Program-made: the position numbers and the translations under genes
Part shown: piece after piece, positions 8,074 through 16,888 of the stretch
Position numbering within the stretch: position 1 is the stretch's first letter
Layout of the letters: each line of letters starts with the position of its first letter
NCBI GenBank assembly: GCA_964388665.1
Contig: CAYMBJ010000011.1
Span: 3,354-67,353 of the forward strand
Reading direction: 5' to 3'
Source: CALCCV01 sp964388665
GTDB taxonomy: Bacteria; Bdellovibrionota; Bdellovibrionia; Bdellovibrionales; Bdellovibrionaceae
DNA length: 64,000 bases
The notes under the pieces: model-generated
The model's database searches: none
Told to the model about the DNA's origin: nothing
The model's input: only the letters and a program-made list of their open reading frames with translations

Positions 8074-8994
8074 ATGAATCTCTCACCTCTATCAAGAGCG
8101 CATTGGGCAATTCTGCTTGTGGGACTTTTAACTATCACTTTTCAGAATTGCAGTCCAAGTGGACTCAAGAATGGGTCTACACCATCGATTGTGGAGATCA
8201 GTAAGACTTCAACATCATCTGCGTCATCATTGACTTCGCAAAATGAGCTTGGGCTCATAAATCCGGAGGTGAAGCAGAGCTCTGGTAACGGCACTGGATA
8301 TGAGGGCAAGATTAAATTTGTTTCGATTGATCCTGGTGCTTGCTCTTCCACCAATCGCCTCGAACCGAAGCAAATCATAGAGAAAGTGAATGGAACTTTC
8401 TTTCGCACACGATGGGATTGTACAGATATTGCTCCAGAACCAGTTGTATCATCAGAATTGATAGGATCAAAGCCCTCACCGGGAATTCTGACCTCAGGAC
8501 AACAAACAATTTTTGAAAACAATCAAACACGCCGTAGTGATGAGTTTATCTATGCTATCTGCAGGGGGAGCTATAGCGATCCATCAGGAGAGCAGACATA
8601 CACAGATGGGGTCATCAAGATTCGCGAGAATACACCTGATACCTATCACAACCTTCCCTATTCCATTTTCGGTGAATTCGCCACAGACATTCCTTCTAAA
8701 TTGAACGCTGGCGAAAGGGTACGGAGGATCTATAAATATCAAATGTTTGTGAACTTAAAGCCTAAGTATGAGCATTTGGAAATGTCTTTCTACATGCATC
8801 GCTCAAGCCTGGGCGCCTTTGAGGACGACAAATCCGTTGCAGCATTTCGGGTGAATCTATTTAAGCCGGACTATTTTAAAAACACTTCCAGTGGAGTCAT
8901 TAACGGGAGAGTAATGGTACCCTCGGATAATGTTAAAGTGGGTGAATATATCGATACTAACTGCGTCCGCCTGAAGGATTTTAAATTTCTTTAA
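8074..8994 (+). CDS. Lipoprotein of unknown function
   Basis: Start ATG 8074 is chosen because GGGGGG lies seven bases upstream; an ATG at 8056 is less likely. The N-terminus is a lipoprotein signal peptide with positively charged start, hydrophobic core and lipobox (LLTITFQNCSPSG), the acylated cysteine being about residue 26. The ITFQNCS style of lipobox is very frequent in Bdellovibrio-type genomes. After a Ser/Thr-rich linker (residues 35-65) the mature part of about 240 residues contains paired cysteines (GACSSTNRLE, RWDCTDIAPEP, YAICRGSYSD, DTNCVRL) and beta-rich segments, suggesting an extracytoplasmic domain with disulfides. I do not recognise a family. Confidence 0.7.
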   Translation: MNLSPLSRAHWAILLVGLLTITFQNCSPSGLKNGSTPSIVEISKTSTSSASSLTSQNELGLINPEVKQSSGNGTGYEGKIKFVSIDPGACSSTNRLEPKQIIEKVNGTFFRTRWDCTDIAPEPVVSSELIGSKPSPGILTSGQQTIFENNQTRRSDEFIYAICRGSYSDPSGEQTYTDGVIKIRENTPDTYHNLPYSIFGEFATDIPSKLNAGERVRRIYKYQMFVNLKPKYEHLEMSFYMHRSSLGAFEDDKSVAAFRVNLFKPDYFKNTSSGVINGRVMVPSDNVKVGEYIDTNCVRLKDFKFL

Positions 8995-9094
8995 AAATAG
9001 ATTGCTTGAGCAGTTGCGAGCCACAAAAAATGATTTAACTGTGTTCTAAGCTAAATAATATGATGCTGAATTTGGGTCGGCTAAAGCCCGCATA

Positions 9095-10006
9095 TTAAGA
9101 GGGCGATTGCGAGCTGGCTCGCTTTAAGATAATCCACAGAATACCCAGCCATAAAAGTTGCGCGAACACCAGGTGCAGAAGTTTCATCCACACGGGCGAG
9201 AGTAGCAGTAGCATGGTGATGCCAAACAGGACTGCAAAGATCCAAAAGCTTCGCATTTTTATTTCATTTTTGCGGTTCAAATAATAGATCATGAAGACTC
9301 CCCAGGCGACCGCAATGAAGGGATGAAGGGAGCGCAGGCGAATCGGCCAAGGGGAATCAAAATTGAGATCGGCCTGCAGCGCCTCGCCAAGGGACTCTGC
9401 AGGAAAGAGTGTGGCGGCAAAAGAGGCCCATGAGCCCAAAATGGCCAGGATCACAAAACCCATAATTAGCAATATATTTTGCCGCCTTAAAATGGGTCCG
9501 TGAATCTTCTGATCTAGGGAGGTCCAATACCAAACAAAAATCGCTCCCATAAGTGCCAGCGAGTTCATTTGATGCAGAGACATAGTGATCAAACGACTCA
9601 CAGATTCATCGCTGCCAACAAGACCCGAGAGCACTAATTTTGCACCCAGCAGGGCTTCGACAATCGTCAGTACGAAGGCGATCGTGGCCCAGATTTTGAG
9701 ATTGCGTGACTGGTTTTTGAGCGCTCGTGCAAATCCGAGGCTCAACACAAAACCGCAAAAGACAAAAATCCCAAATAGACCTGAGGTCAAGCGGTGCAAA
9801 AATTCAACCCAGGTTTTTGTTTGCCCTGTATCCGGTATAAGTTCGTTATGGCAAAGTGGCCAACTGGCGCCGCAGCCATCGCCGGAATGGGAGATCCGCA
9901 CCCAGGCTCCCCAAACAATGACAATCAGGCCGTAAACCAGAAGTAGAGAAAGAGCCAGCGGGAGGCGACTTGCGACCTTTGAGCTATTGAATTTGCTAAA
10001 AAACAT
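9095..10006 (-). CDS. ctaA: Heme A synthase (COX15/CtaA family)
   Basis: An integral membrane protein with about eight transmembrane helices and the heme-coordinating features of COX15/CtaA: GAWVRISHSGDGCGASWPLC with the paired cysteines in the first periplasmic loop, the histidine in EFLHRLTSG, and histidines in SLHQMNS and RSLHPFIAV. The enzyme oxidises a methyl group of heme O to make heme A for aa3-type cytochrome oxidases, so the organism should respire aerobically. I use ATG 10006 as the start; a TTG at 10042 would extend it by 12 residues and overlap the ABC1 kinase gene. It lies directly downstream of that gene, with its start inside or next to the end of it, so the two are probably co-transcribed. 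Confidence 0.9.
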   Translation of the reverse strand: MFFSKFNSSKVASRLPLALSLLLVYGLIVIVWGAWVRISHSGDGCGASWPLCHNELIPDTGQTKTWVEFLHRLTSGLFGIFVFCGFVLSLGFARALKNQSRNLKIWATIAFVLTIVEALLGAKLVLSGLVGSDESVSRLITMSLHQMNSLALMGAIFVWYWTSLDQKIHGPILRRQNILLIMGFVILAILGSWASFAATLFPAESLGEALQADLNFDSPWPIRLRSLHPFIAVAWGVFMIYYLNRKNEIKMRSFWIFAVLFGITMLLLLSPVWMKLLHLVFAQLLWLGILWIILKRASSQSPS

Positions 10007-10016
10007 GAGCTTGGTT

Positions 10017-11468
10017 TTATTCTTGCTCGCGGAGTTTAGCAATATGAGAATTGTCTAGATAGGGCAAAAGCACTTCGCGGCAATTGAAATTTGCCTTCAG
10101 AATAGATAAAATTGTGAACATGCCGACGGTTTTGCGGTCTAAAAAAATGTTTTCTCGAGGCGGGGTTCGCAGCGAAAGGACCTTTTTAAGAGCCAAGGCT
10201 CTTTGCAAGATTCGTTGCGGGAGATCACTTTTGCCAAAGTTATAGCGTCCTTCGCTATCAATGCGGCCCAAGGCTCGCGGATCATCTGCGGCCATGTACG
10301 GCTCGATAATGTCTGAACAGAGCGCCGTAAAAAGAAGAATCAGCTCTTCAGAATCTGTGCGTTTGATAAAGCCCAAACTGAGGGCTGCTGTGCGAAACTG
10401 TGATTCATTGTTGTGAAGGCTGGCTGAAATCATCTTTGAGTAGGCAGATACAAACTCCTCAGAGTATATTCTCGAGGCGCCAAAGTCATACAGGATCCAT
10501 TGGTCGCGGCCCTCTGGGCTCAATTTTATGGCATAGTTACCTGGATGCGGATCCGTTTGCACCATCATCCACACAAACAGTTCGCGAAAGTAAAGATCGA
10601 GGATCGATGCCGCCAATTGATTGCGCCGCTCTTGCGGGAGATTGGCAACGATGGGATCATCCACTCTGAGGCCTACTTCAAGCGTGGTGGCCAGAGTGGT
10701 TTTGGTGCAGTAACGCTCAAAAATTTTGGGCACCACATAGCGGGAATCCCCAGTCAGTTTTTGATAGAATTTTTCGGTCAGTTGTTTTTCGTGTTCGTAG
10801 TCAACTTCTTGGTGCAACATAGAGCGAATTTCATCAAATATCGGGCGAGTGTCCAAATCGGCTGGCAAAAGCTTTGTGACCGAAAGTATTCCACGTAGCG
10901 CGCGCAAGTCCGAATCGATCGCTTTGCTAACGCCAGGGTATTGCACCTTCAATACCATGGTCTCGCCACTGCTTTTGATTTTCGCTTTGTGAACTTGCCC
11001 CAGTGAAGCGGAGGCAAGCGCGCGCTCCTCTACTTCCAACTCTTCTAAGCGTGATCCGAGCGTCGCCACCAAGGACTCTTTGATCGAGCTCCATTTGACC
11101 GGTAAACTTTTGCTCTGCAAGGCCTTCAAAATCATGGTGGCTTCGGGCGGCAAAAAGTGCTCGCCATAAACCGAAAGCATCTGTCCAGCCTTAAGCGCAG
11201 TGCCCTTGAGTTTGCCCAATTCGCGATTGAGCATGAGAGCCTGACTGACCATAAAATTTTTGAAATCATCAGAGTCTGAATTTAGATTTCTATTTTGTAA
11301 AACCTGTCCAGCATAGGAAGAGCCTGCTTTGAGCGTCATTTTTGCTAACGAAAATGTTCGAGAAAACAAACCACTCTGAACTGACTTCAATTCCTTTTCG
11401 TACCCAGGTTTTGACAAGTTTTCCTTGTCAGTAGATTTTTTTTTGTCGCGCGGCGGTTGTTTTTTCAT
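10017..11468 (-). CDS. ABC1/AarF (UbiB-like) family atypical kinase
   Basis: A 483-residue protein with the family hallmarks: KAGQMLSV (KxGQ motif), the alanine-rich nucleotide loop ASLGQVHKAK, the VAIK-like lysine in MVLKVQYPGV, the catalytic QTDPHPGNYAI and metal-binding LYDFGASR. Members are ATPases or kinases that help ubiquinone synthesis and membrane lipid handling. No C-terminal transmembrane helices are evident, unlike E. coli UbiB. The N-terminal ~30 residues are lysine-rich and probably disordered. It precedes the heme A synthase gene on the same strand, which fits a respiratory-chain context. Confidence 0.88.
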   Translation of the reverse strand: MKKQPPRDKKKSTDKENLSKPGYEKELKSVQSGLFSRTFSLAKMTLKAGSSYAGQVLQNRNLNSDSDDFKNFMVSQALMLNRELGKLKGTALKAGQMLSVYGEHFLPPEATMILKALQSKSLPVKWSSIKESLVATLGSRLEELEVEERALASASLGQVHKAKIKSSGETMVLKVQYPGVSKAIDSDLRALRGILSVTKLLPADLDTRPIFDEIRSMLHQEVDYEHEKQLTEKFYQKLTGDSRYVVPKIFERYCTKTTLATTLEVGLRVDDPIVANLPQERRNQLAASILDLYFRELFVWMMVQTDPHPGNYAIKLSPEGRDQWILYDFGASRIYSEEFVSAYSKMISASLHNNESQFRTAALSLGFIKRTDSEELILLFTALCSDIIEPYMAADDPRALGRIDSEGRYNFGKSDLPQRILQRALALKKVLSLRTPPRENIFLDRKTVGMFTILSILKANFNCREVLLPYLDNSHIAKLREQE

Positions 11469-11604
11469 AACACTGTTTTTTCAAAAGTTTGCTTTTTCTA
11501 CTGTCGTACAGCATAGTACTCGCATTGGTACAGGCGTTCAACTTTAATCGGGGTGCCAATTTAGACACGACTCTTAAAAACCGAGTTACAAGGCAGAGAT
11601 TAAA

Positions 11605-12966
11605 ATGCGAATTCTAATGACGGGCGCAACAGGAATGATCGGGAAGGAGCTAGGCAAAGCTCTGGTGCAAAAAGGTCACGAAATATGGGCGCTGACAAGA
11701 TCACGAGAGAAAGCTCTCCTAGAGCTGCCCTATCCCGCGCATATCGTTGAAGGGGACTTGACCAAGGGCACATGTGAAGAACTGCGGGAGATTCAGTTTG
11801 ACGTGGTGATTTCGCTTGCCGGAGAAAATGTCGCGGGTCGCTCTTGGAGTGAAGAGCAAAAGAAACGTATATTTGATTCCAGAGTCAAATTGAATCGACA
11901 TTTGCAGGATTCGCTAAAGACTCCAGTGTCGCTTTTTATAGGCGCCAATGCCATTGGCATTTATGGCGATCGTGACGATGAGGAGCTCAGTGAGGATTCA
12001 CAGCCCGGAAGTGATTTTTTGGCGAAATTGTGTGAGCAGTGGGAGGCACTGACCTTGTCCTCGCCAGCCAAACGCAAGGTCTCCGTGCGGATTGGCCTTG
12101 TGCTGGCTCGCCAAGGCGGGCTTTTGGCGAGGCTCCTGCCGCCCTTTCAGTTTGGTGTCGGTGGCCCAATTGGCTCCGGCAAACAGTGGATGAGTTGGAT
12201 CCACATTGAAGATTTAGTACAGGTGTTTATTGCGGCAGTTGAAGATTCAAGCGTAGCTGGTCCCATCAATGCCGTCGCTCCTGAGCCTCTGCGCAATGTC
12301 GAATTTTCAAAACAGTTTGGTGCCGCCATAGGCAAGCCAGCGGTGATCACAACTCCGATCTTTGCCTTAAGGTTGGCCTTTGGAGAGCTGGCGGACACGA
12401 TATCGGGTTCGCAAAAAGTCATAGCAAAAAAGCTAAAAATTCAATGGCTGTATCCAAAGTTGACCCAAGCGCTAGAAAATCTTTTCCCGCCGACAGAAAG
12501 GGGCGAGGAGATCTTTTATGCTGAACAGTATGTTGCTCACCCATTGGCCGAGGTGTTTTTCTTTTTTGCTGACGCCAGAAACTTGGAGGAGATCACGCCG
12601 CCCTTTTTAAATTTTCAGATCGAAACTGTATCCACGCCAGAAATTCGCGAAGGAACTGAGATCGTATACAGGCTGAAGGTTCACGGCGTGCCGTTAAAGT
12701 GGCGAAGTGTTATAGAGGATTGGCGACCGCAGCAAAGATTTGTGGATCGCCAAGTGCAAGGTCCTTATCGCCTTTGGCATCATACCCACGATTTTGCGGC
12801 CTTTGGTGGAGGCACCTTGATCAGCGACCGCGTTCGCTATCAGGTCCCATTGGGAATGCTTGGTAAGAGCGTGGCCGGAAGTTTTATCAAAAGTGATGTC
12901 GAAAAAATATTTGCCTATCGTCGCAAAGTGCTGAACGCGCGCTTTCCGCAGCCTGATAGAATCTAG
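11605..12966 (+). CDS. TIGR01777-type NAD(P)-binding epimerase fused to an SRPBCC domain
   Basis: Residues 1-295 form an extended short-chain dehydrogenase domain of the TIGR01777/YfcH type: MTGATGMIGKELGKALVQKG dinucleotide loop, VISLAGENVAGRSWS, and FIGANAIGIYGDRDDEELSE with the active-site tyrosine. Residues about 300-445 (EIFYAEQYVAHPLAEVF ... DRVRYQVPLGMLGKS) form an SRPBCC ligand-binding domain as found in cell-division inhibitor SulA-type fusions and polyketide cyclases. The same fusion is known in several proteobacteria; its substrate is unclear. The stop codon TAG (12964-12966) is part of the CTAG that begins the 106-bp repeat. Confidence 0.85.
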   Translation: MRILMTGATGMIGKELGKALVQKGHEIWALTRSREKALLELPYPAHIVEGDLTKGTCEELREIQFDVVISLAGENVAGRSWSEEQKKRIFDSRVKLNRHLQDSLKTPVSLFIGANAIGIYGDRDDEELSEDSQPGSDFLAKLCEQWEALTLSSPAKRKVSVRIGLVLARQGGLLARLLPPFQFGVGGPIGSGKQWMSWIHIEDLVQVFIAAVEDSSVAGPINAVAPEPLRNVEFSKQFGAAIGKPAVITTPIFALRLAFGELADTISGSQKVIAKKLKIQWLYPKLTQALENLFPPTERGEEIFYAEQYVAHPLAEVFFFFADARNLEEITPPFLNFQIETVSTPEIREGTEIVYRLKVHGVPLKWRSVIEDWRPQQRFVDRQVQGPYRLWHHTHDFAAFGGGTLISDRVRYQVPLGMLGKSVAGSFIKSDVEKIFAYRRKVLNARFPQPDRI

Positions 12967-13068
12967 TGCTTTGTCAGGGAAGTTTTTTCTAGACGCGAGG
13001 AGGAAGCTGTATGAATAATACCGCGACGACGAAGCAACAACGAAAAAACTTCCCTGACAAGGCACTAG
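12963..13068. repeat. 106-bp inverted-repeat element (family 1, copy 1) between convergent genes
   Basis: The element starts and ends with CTAG and has 26-base terminal inverted repeats (12963-12988 and 13043-13068, beginning CTAGTGCTTTGTCAGGGAAG). A near-identical inverted copy lies at 39801-39906 and a partial copy at 62366-62436. It supplies the stop codons of both flanking convergent genes: TAG at 12964-12966 and, on the other strand, TAG at 13065-13067. It contains AGGAGG seven bases before an ATG (13011) opening a 20-codon frame (MNNTATTKQQRK...), probably the remnant of a transposase start. It could also act as a bidirectional terminator. Confidence 0.85.
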
Positions 13069-13808
13069 AATGAGTTGCGCTCTAAGCGCAATTGAGTCCA
13101 TTGTTCTCGATTTTTGATACGCAAGAAGGGATTGTATCTTTTTTCAAATCCCAGAGTTAAGGGCACGCTGCGGTGATTTTGACTTTCAAATCTTTTTTGC
13201 AGATCAAGCCTTGCCTGTTGCAGTTCTTCACTTTTGAGCGTGCGCTCGGCAAAGGCCAAGTTTTTTTCTGTGTACTCATGGGCACAGTAGATTTGCGTCG
13301 TATCGGGCAGCTGGCAGATTTTAGCCAATGTTTCCATCATCTGCTCAGCGGTGCCCTCAAAGAGTCGCCCACAGCCAAAGCCAAAGACAACATCTCCCGA
13401 AAACAAACTGCTGGTGGCTGAGTGGTAGTAGCTGACATGGTCAAGAGTGTGGCCGGGTGTGCCGATGATTCTAAATTCAGGCATCAATAGAGCTAGGCTG
13501 CTGTCTGCCTCCAATGGTTTACAGTGTGTGGTGACGCTGGCTGCGCCATGGCGGGCGCGCAAATGCTCGGCAGTGAGCTCAGAACAGAAGATCGGCACTT
13601 TGTGGTGGACGGCCAGCTCCATGGCGCCACCAGAGTGGTCTAAATGATGATGGGTCAGCAGAATCCCCAGTAGGGGAAGGCTCTGCTTTTGCAAAAAGTT
13701 CTCAATGGTTAGGGCATCACCAGGATCAACGGCCCAGAATCCCGAATCTAGCTCCAGGCAGAACAAATAATTGTCAGTAAATGCTGGTAAAATGTGAACT
13801 GGTTTCAT
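13065..13808 (-). CDS. gloB: Hydroxyacylglutathione hydrolase (glyoxalase II)
   Basis: A 247-residue metallo-beta-lactamase-fold enzyme. The metal motif THHHLDHSGG, the following TPGHTLDH histidine, the bridging aspartate in FSGDVVFGFGCGRLFEG and the last ligand in YCAHEYTEKNL are all present, and the C-terminal substrate-binding segment (YNPFLRIKNREQW) is characteristic of GloB. It hydrolyses S-lactoylglutathione to lactate and glutathione in methylglyoxal detoxification. Length is normal (about 250). The last codons and stop lie within the CTAG end of the 106-bp repeat, so the insertion happened at the very end of the gene without visible harm. Confidence 0.92.
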   Translation of the reverse strand: MKPVHILPAFTDNYLFCLELDSGFWAVDPGDALTIENFLQKQSLPLLGILLTHHHLDHSGGAMELAVHHKVPIFCSELTAEHLRARHGAASVTTHCKPLEADSSLALLMPEFRIIGTPGHTLDHVSYYHSATSSLFSGDVVFGFGCGRLFEGTAEQMMETLAKICQLPDTTQIYCAHEYTEKNLAFAERTLKSEELQQARLDLQKRFESQNHRSVPLTLGFEKRYNPFLRIKNREQWTQLRLERNSF

Positions 13809-13925
13809 TTTTCCCCCGAACCTAATACAATCCTAACAATACTCATCTATGAATATTTGCTATTTCGTACCATATTAGCAAACGAATTGAAGCAAACCCA
13901 ATAAATCCAAGTAAAAGGAGAATTT

Positions 13926-14990
13926 GTGAAAAGATCATTATTTACTGAACTCAAGAGTGCGGGAGCTGCATTTTGTCTATTGTCGGCAATTTTGGTTTTT
14001 GCTACACAAACTCAAGCCGCTGATCGAAAAATGATCAAAATTGATGGTTCATCCACAGTTCAGCCGTTGTCATCTGCTATGGCAGAGAATTTTCAAAACA
14101 TGAAAAAAAATGCCGTGGTGGTTACAGTTGGCACTTCGGGGACTGGTGGTGGCTTCAAAAAGTTTTGTCGCGGTGAAACCGATATTTCTGATGCATCTCG
14201 ACCCATTCAAGGCAAAGCGAAGCCCGGAGAGAAAAGCGAGATGGAAATTTGCAAACAGGCAAAGATTGATTACATTGAGCTTCCTGTGGCCTATGACGCT
14301 ATCGTTGTTGCGGTAAATCCAAAGAACACATTCTTAAATGAGATCACAGTTGCCGATCTAAAGAAAATTTGGGAGCCAACTGCCGATGGCAGCCCCTCAA
14401 AAGTGAAAACATGGAAAGACGTAAATCCAAAATGGCCAGCTAAAGAAATTAAACTTTTTGGCGCAGGAACAGACTCCGGGACCTTTGACTATTTTACAGA
14501 GGCCATTGTTGGAAAAGCCAAGTCATCACGTAAAGATTTCACACCTGCAGAAGATGACAACGTGCTCGTAAACGGAATCGCTGCTGAGGAATTTGCACTT
14601 GGCTACATCCCATTTTCATATTACGAGAACAACCGCGACAAACTTAAAGCATTGGCAATCATTGGCGGCGACAAGGCTCCAATGAAAAACAAAGCGGTGA
14701 TGCCAGAACCAAAAGCGATCGAAGAAGGAACTTACTTTCCACTCTCTCGTCCCGTTTTTATTTACGCATCTGTAAGTTCAATGAAGCGTCCTGAAGTCAA
14801 AGAATTTGTTGAGTACTATTTAAATACAGCTGCACAAACTGCTAAAGAAGAGCATTTTGTTCCGTTGCCAACGACAGCTTATACTATGGCTACTGAGCGA
14901 GTGAAAAAATCCAAGACGGGTTCCATTTTTGATGGGCACTCGGAGGTTGGAATGAGCATCGTTGAGTTAATGAAGAAAGAGAAAATGTAA
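13926..14990 (+). CDS. pstS: Phosphate-binding periplasmic protein PstS
   Basis: Start is GTG 13926, preceded by AAAAGGAG. A Sec signal peptide (ending THTQA-like, ATQTQAADR) leads into the PstS fold: IKIDGSSTVQPLSSAMAE near the N-terminus, VGTSGTGGGFKKFCRGETD and ISDASRPI, which contain the phosphate-coordinating Ser/Thr/Asp residues, and LFGAGTDSGTFDYF. The protein captures phosphate in the periplasm for the PstCAB permease encoded immediately downstream (gap of two bases to pstC). The operon lacks phoU here and no obvious Pho box could be read upstream, so regulation is not resolved. Confidence 0.95.
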   Translation: MKRSLFTELKSAGAAFCLLSAILVFATQTQAADRKMIKIDGSSTVQPLSSAMAENFQNMKKNAVVVTVGTSGTGGGFKKFCRGETDISDASRPIQGKAKPGEKSEMEICKQAKIDYIELPVAYDAIVVAVNPKNTFLNEITVADLKKIWEPTADGSPSKVKTWKDVNPKWPAKEIKLFGAGTDSGTFDYFTEAIVGKAKSSRKDFTPAEDDNVLVNGIAAEEFALGYIPFSYYENNRDKLKALAIIGGDKAPMKNKAVMPEPKAIEEGTYFPLSRPVFIYASVSSMKRPEVKEFVEYYLNTAAQTAKEEHFVPLPTTAYTMATERVKKSKTGSIFDGHSEVGMSIVELMKKEKM

Positions 14991-14992
14991 GC

Positions 14993-15916
14993 GTGAAAGT
15001 TTCGGCACTCACTTCTGCGGATCATCCGGTCCGCAAAATTCGGAAAATTAAAGAGGCATTTATCGAGGCTGCGCTATTTTTAGCTGCGGCCTCGTCCGTA
15101 TTGGTGGTGCTGGGAATTGTTACGATCCTGGTCAAAGAGTCCTTGCCCTTTTTTGCCCATGTATCGTTGACAGAGTTTTTGACAGAGACCGAGTGGTCAC
15201 CACTTTTTGACAATCCTCGATTTGGGATTTTGCCGCTACTCTCGGGAACTTTGGTTTCCACAGCCATTGCGCTGTGCTTGGCGATCCCCTTGGGCACCAT
15301 CATTGCGTCCTATATGAGCGAATATGCTAATGATAAAGCCCGTGAGGTCTTAAAGCCTGTGCTGGAGCTCTTGGCCGCGGTTCCCACTGTGGTGTACGGC
15401 TACTTTGCCTTGCTCTTTGTGACTCCGCTTTTGGATAAATACATTATCGAGGTGAGCGGATTCAATATTTTGAGTGCGGGTCTGGTGATGGGAATCATGA
15501 TCATTCCCTACATCAGTTCTTTGAGCGAAGATGCGATGCGCATGGTGCCCAATCATTTGCGAGAGGCCTCGTATGCAATGGGATCTTCGCGCCTTCAGAC
15601 TGTGTTTCGCGTGGTGATTCCCTCTTCTTTTTCGGGCATCACTTCGGCCTATATTCTGGGCATCTCGCGCGCTCTTGGCGAAACCATGGTGGTGGCAGTG
15701 GCCGCGGGACTGCAGCCGCAGATGGCAACGGATCCAACCCAGCCGGCAGCCACTATCACAGCTTTTATCGTCCAGGTGAGCCTAGGCGATCTCCCTCATG
15801 GATCCATTGGTTACCAATCGATCTATGTAGCAGGATTGACTCTGTTGGTAATGACGCTTTCTTTTAATGTTTTCGGACTTATTTTACGCAAAAAGTTTCA
15901 AGAAAGAGAATCTTGA
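14993..15916 (+). CDS. pstC: Phosphate ABC transporter permease PstC
   Basis: GTG start two bases after the pstS stop. The 307-residue protein has about six transmembrane helices and the EAA loop typical of binding-protein-dependent permeases (LREASYAMGSSRLQTVFRVV), plus the GISRALGETMVV segment conserved in PstC. It pairs with PstA to form the channel for phosphate. Tight spacing with its neighbours shows a single transcription unit. Confidence 0.95.
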   Translation: MKVSALTSADHPVRKIRKIKEAFIEAALFLAAASSVLVVLGIVTILVKESLPFFAHVSLTEFLTETEWSPLFDNPRFGILPLLSGTLVSTAIALCLAIPLGTIIASYMSEYANDKAREVLKPVLELLAAVPTVVYGYFALLFVTPLLDKYIIEVSGFNILSAGLVMGIMIIPYISSLSEDAMRMVPNHLREASYAMGSSRLQTVFRVVIPSSFSGITSAYILGISRALGETMVVAVAAGLQPQMATDPTQPAATITAFIVQVSLGDLPHGSIGYQSIYVAGLTLLVMTLSFNVFGLILRKKFQERES

Positions 15917-15919
15917 GGT

Positions 15920-16888
15920 ATGGAAAGGACAATGGCAGAAGCAAATCAGGCAGTTATTACAGAGACCAAGTCCAGTGTGAGCGTCGGTTTTATGGGCGGG
16001 GTCAAGGCTCGCAAAATTTTTGATTTTTTGTTTATGTTTGTCGGGCTGCTGTCCCTCTTCTTTGCTCTTGTCACCCTATTGGTGCTGATTTACGATTTGG
16101 CGCAGACGGGTGTGCCGCGCCTCAGTTGGGATTTTTTTGTTAATTTCCCTTCCCGGCATGCAGAAAAAGCCGGAATACTGAGTGCCTGGGTGGGCTCACT
16201 GTGCGTGATGTTGACCTCTGCTCTCTGTGCCATTCCGTTGGGGGTGGCAGCTGGTCTTTACCTCGAGGAGTATGCGGCCAAGAATTGGCTCACAATTTTT
16301 ATTGAACTCAATATCATCAATTTGGCGGGCGTCCCTTCAATCACATTTGGTCTGATGGCTTTGGGTATCTTTGTTTATCAATTTGGATTTGGCCAAAGTG
16401 TTTTGACGGCAGGTTTGACCTTGGGCCTATTGGTATTGCCGATCATCATCGTGACGACACGAGAGGCGATTCGCGCCGTTCCCGGTTCTATTCGCGAAGC
16501 CTCGTTTGCTCTCGGTTCTTCGAAGTGGCAGACGATTCGCTTTCATGTATTGCCTTATAGTTCAGGCGGCATATTGACCGGAGTTATCATAGCTCTGTCA
16601 CGTGCCATTGGTGAAACCGCACCGCTGATCACGATAGGAGCCTTGACCTACATTGCCTTTTTGCCGGCGTCACCATTTCAAGAGAGCTTTCCATTTTTGA
16701 GTTTTCAGTGGCTCATGGATCCGTTTACAGTCATGCCGATTCAAATGTTTGGCTGGCTTTCGCGTCCTGAAAAGCCATTTCATATCAATGCTGCAGCAAC
16801 GGGTTTTATTCTTCTTCTGATGACACTGCTCATGAATGGCATTGCAATTTTTATTCGATACCAGTTCAGAAAGAAGTTAAAATGGTAG
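15920..16888 (+). CDS. pstA: Phosphate ABC transporter permease PstA
   Basis: A 322-residue membrane protein with six predicted helices, the EAA loop IREASFALGSSKWQTIRF and the ALSRAIGETAPLI stretch characteristic of PstA. ATG 15920 is taken as the start, four bases after pstC; ATG 15932 (MAEANQ), preceded by GGAAAGGA, is an equally possible start. The coding end overlaps the pstB start by seven bases, indicating translational coupling. Confidence 0.95.
   Translation: MERTMAEANQAVITETKSSVSVGFMGGVKARKIFDFLFMFVGLLSLFFALVTLLVLIYDLAQTGVPRLSWDFFVNFPSRHAEKAGILSAWVGSLCVMLTSALCAIPLGVAAGLYLEEYAAKNWLTIFIELNIINLAGVPSITFGLMALGIFVYQFGFGQSVLTAGLTLGLLVLPIIIVTTREAIRAVPGSIREASFALGSSKWQTIRFHVLPYSSGGILTGVIIALSRAIGETAPLITIGALTYIAFLPASPFQESFPFLSFQWLMDPFTVMPIQMFGWLSRPEKPFHINAAATGFILLLMTLLMNGIAIFIRYQFRKKLKW

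Noticed and set aside
13809..13925. Possible Pho box upstream of pstS
   Set aside because: No direct repeats resembling the CTGTCAT pattern could be read in this region.
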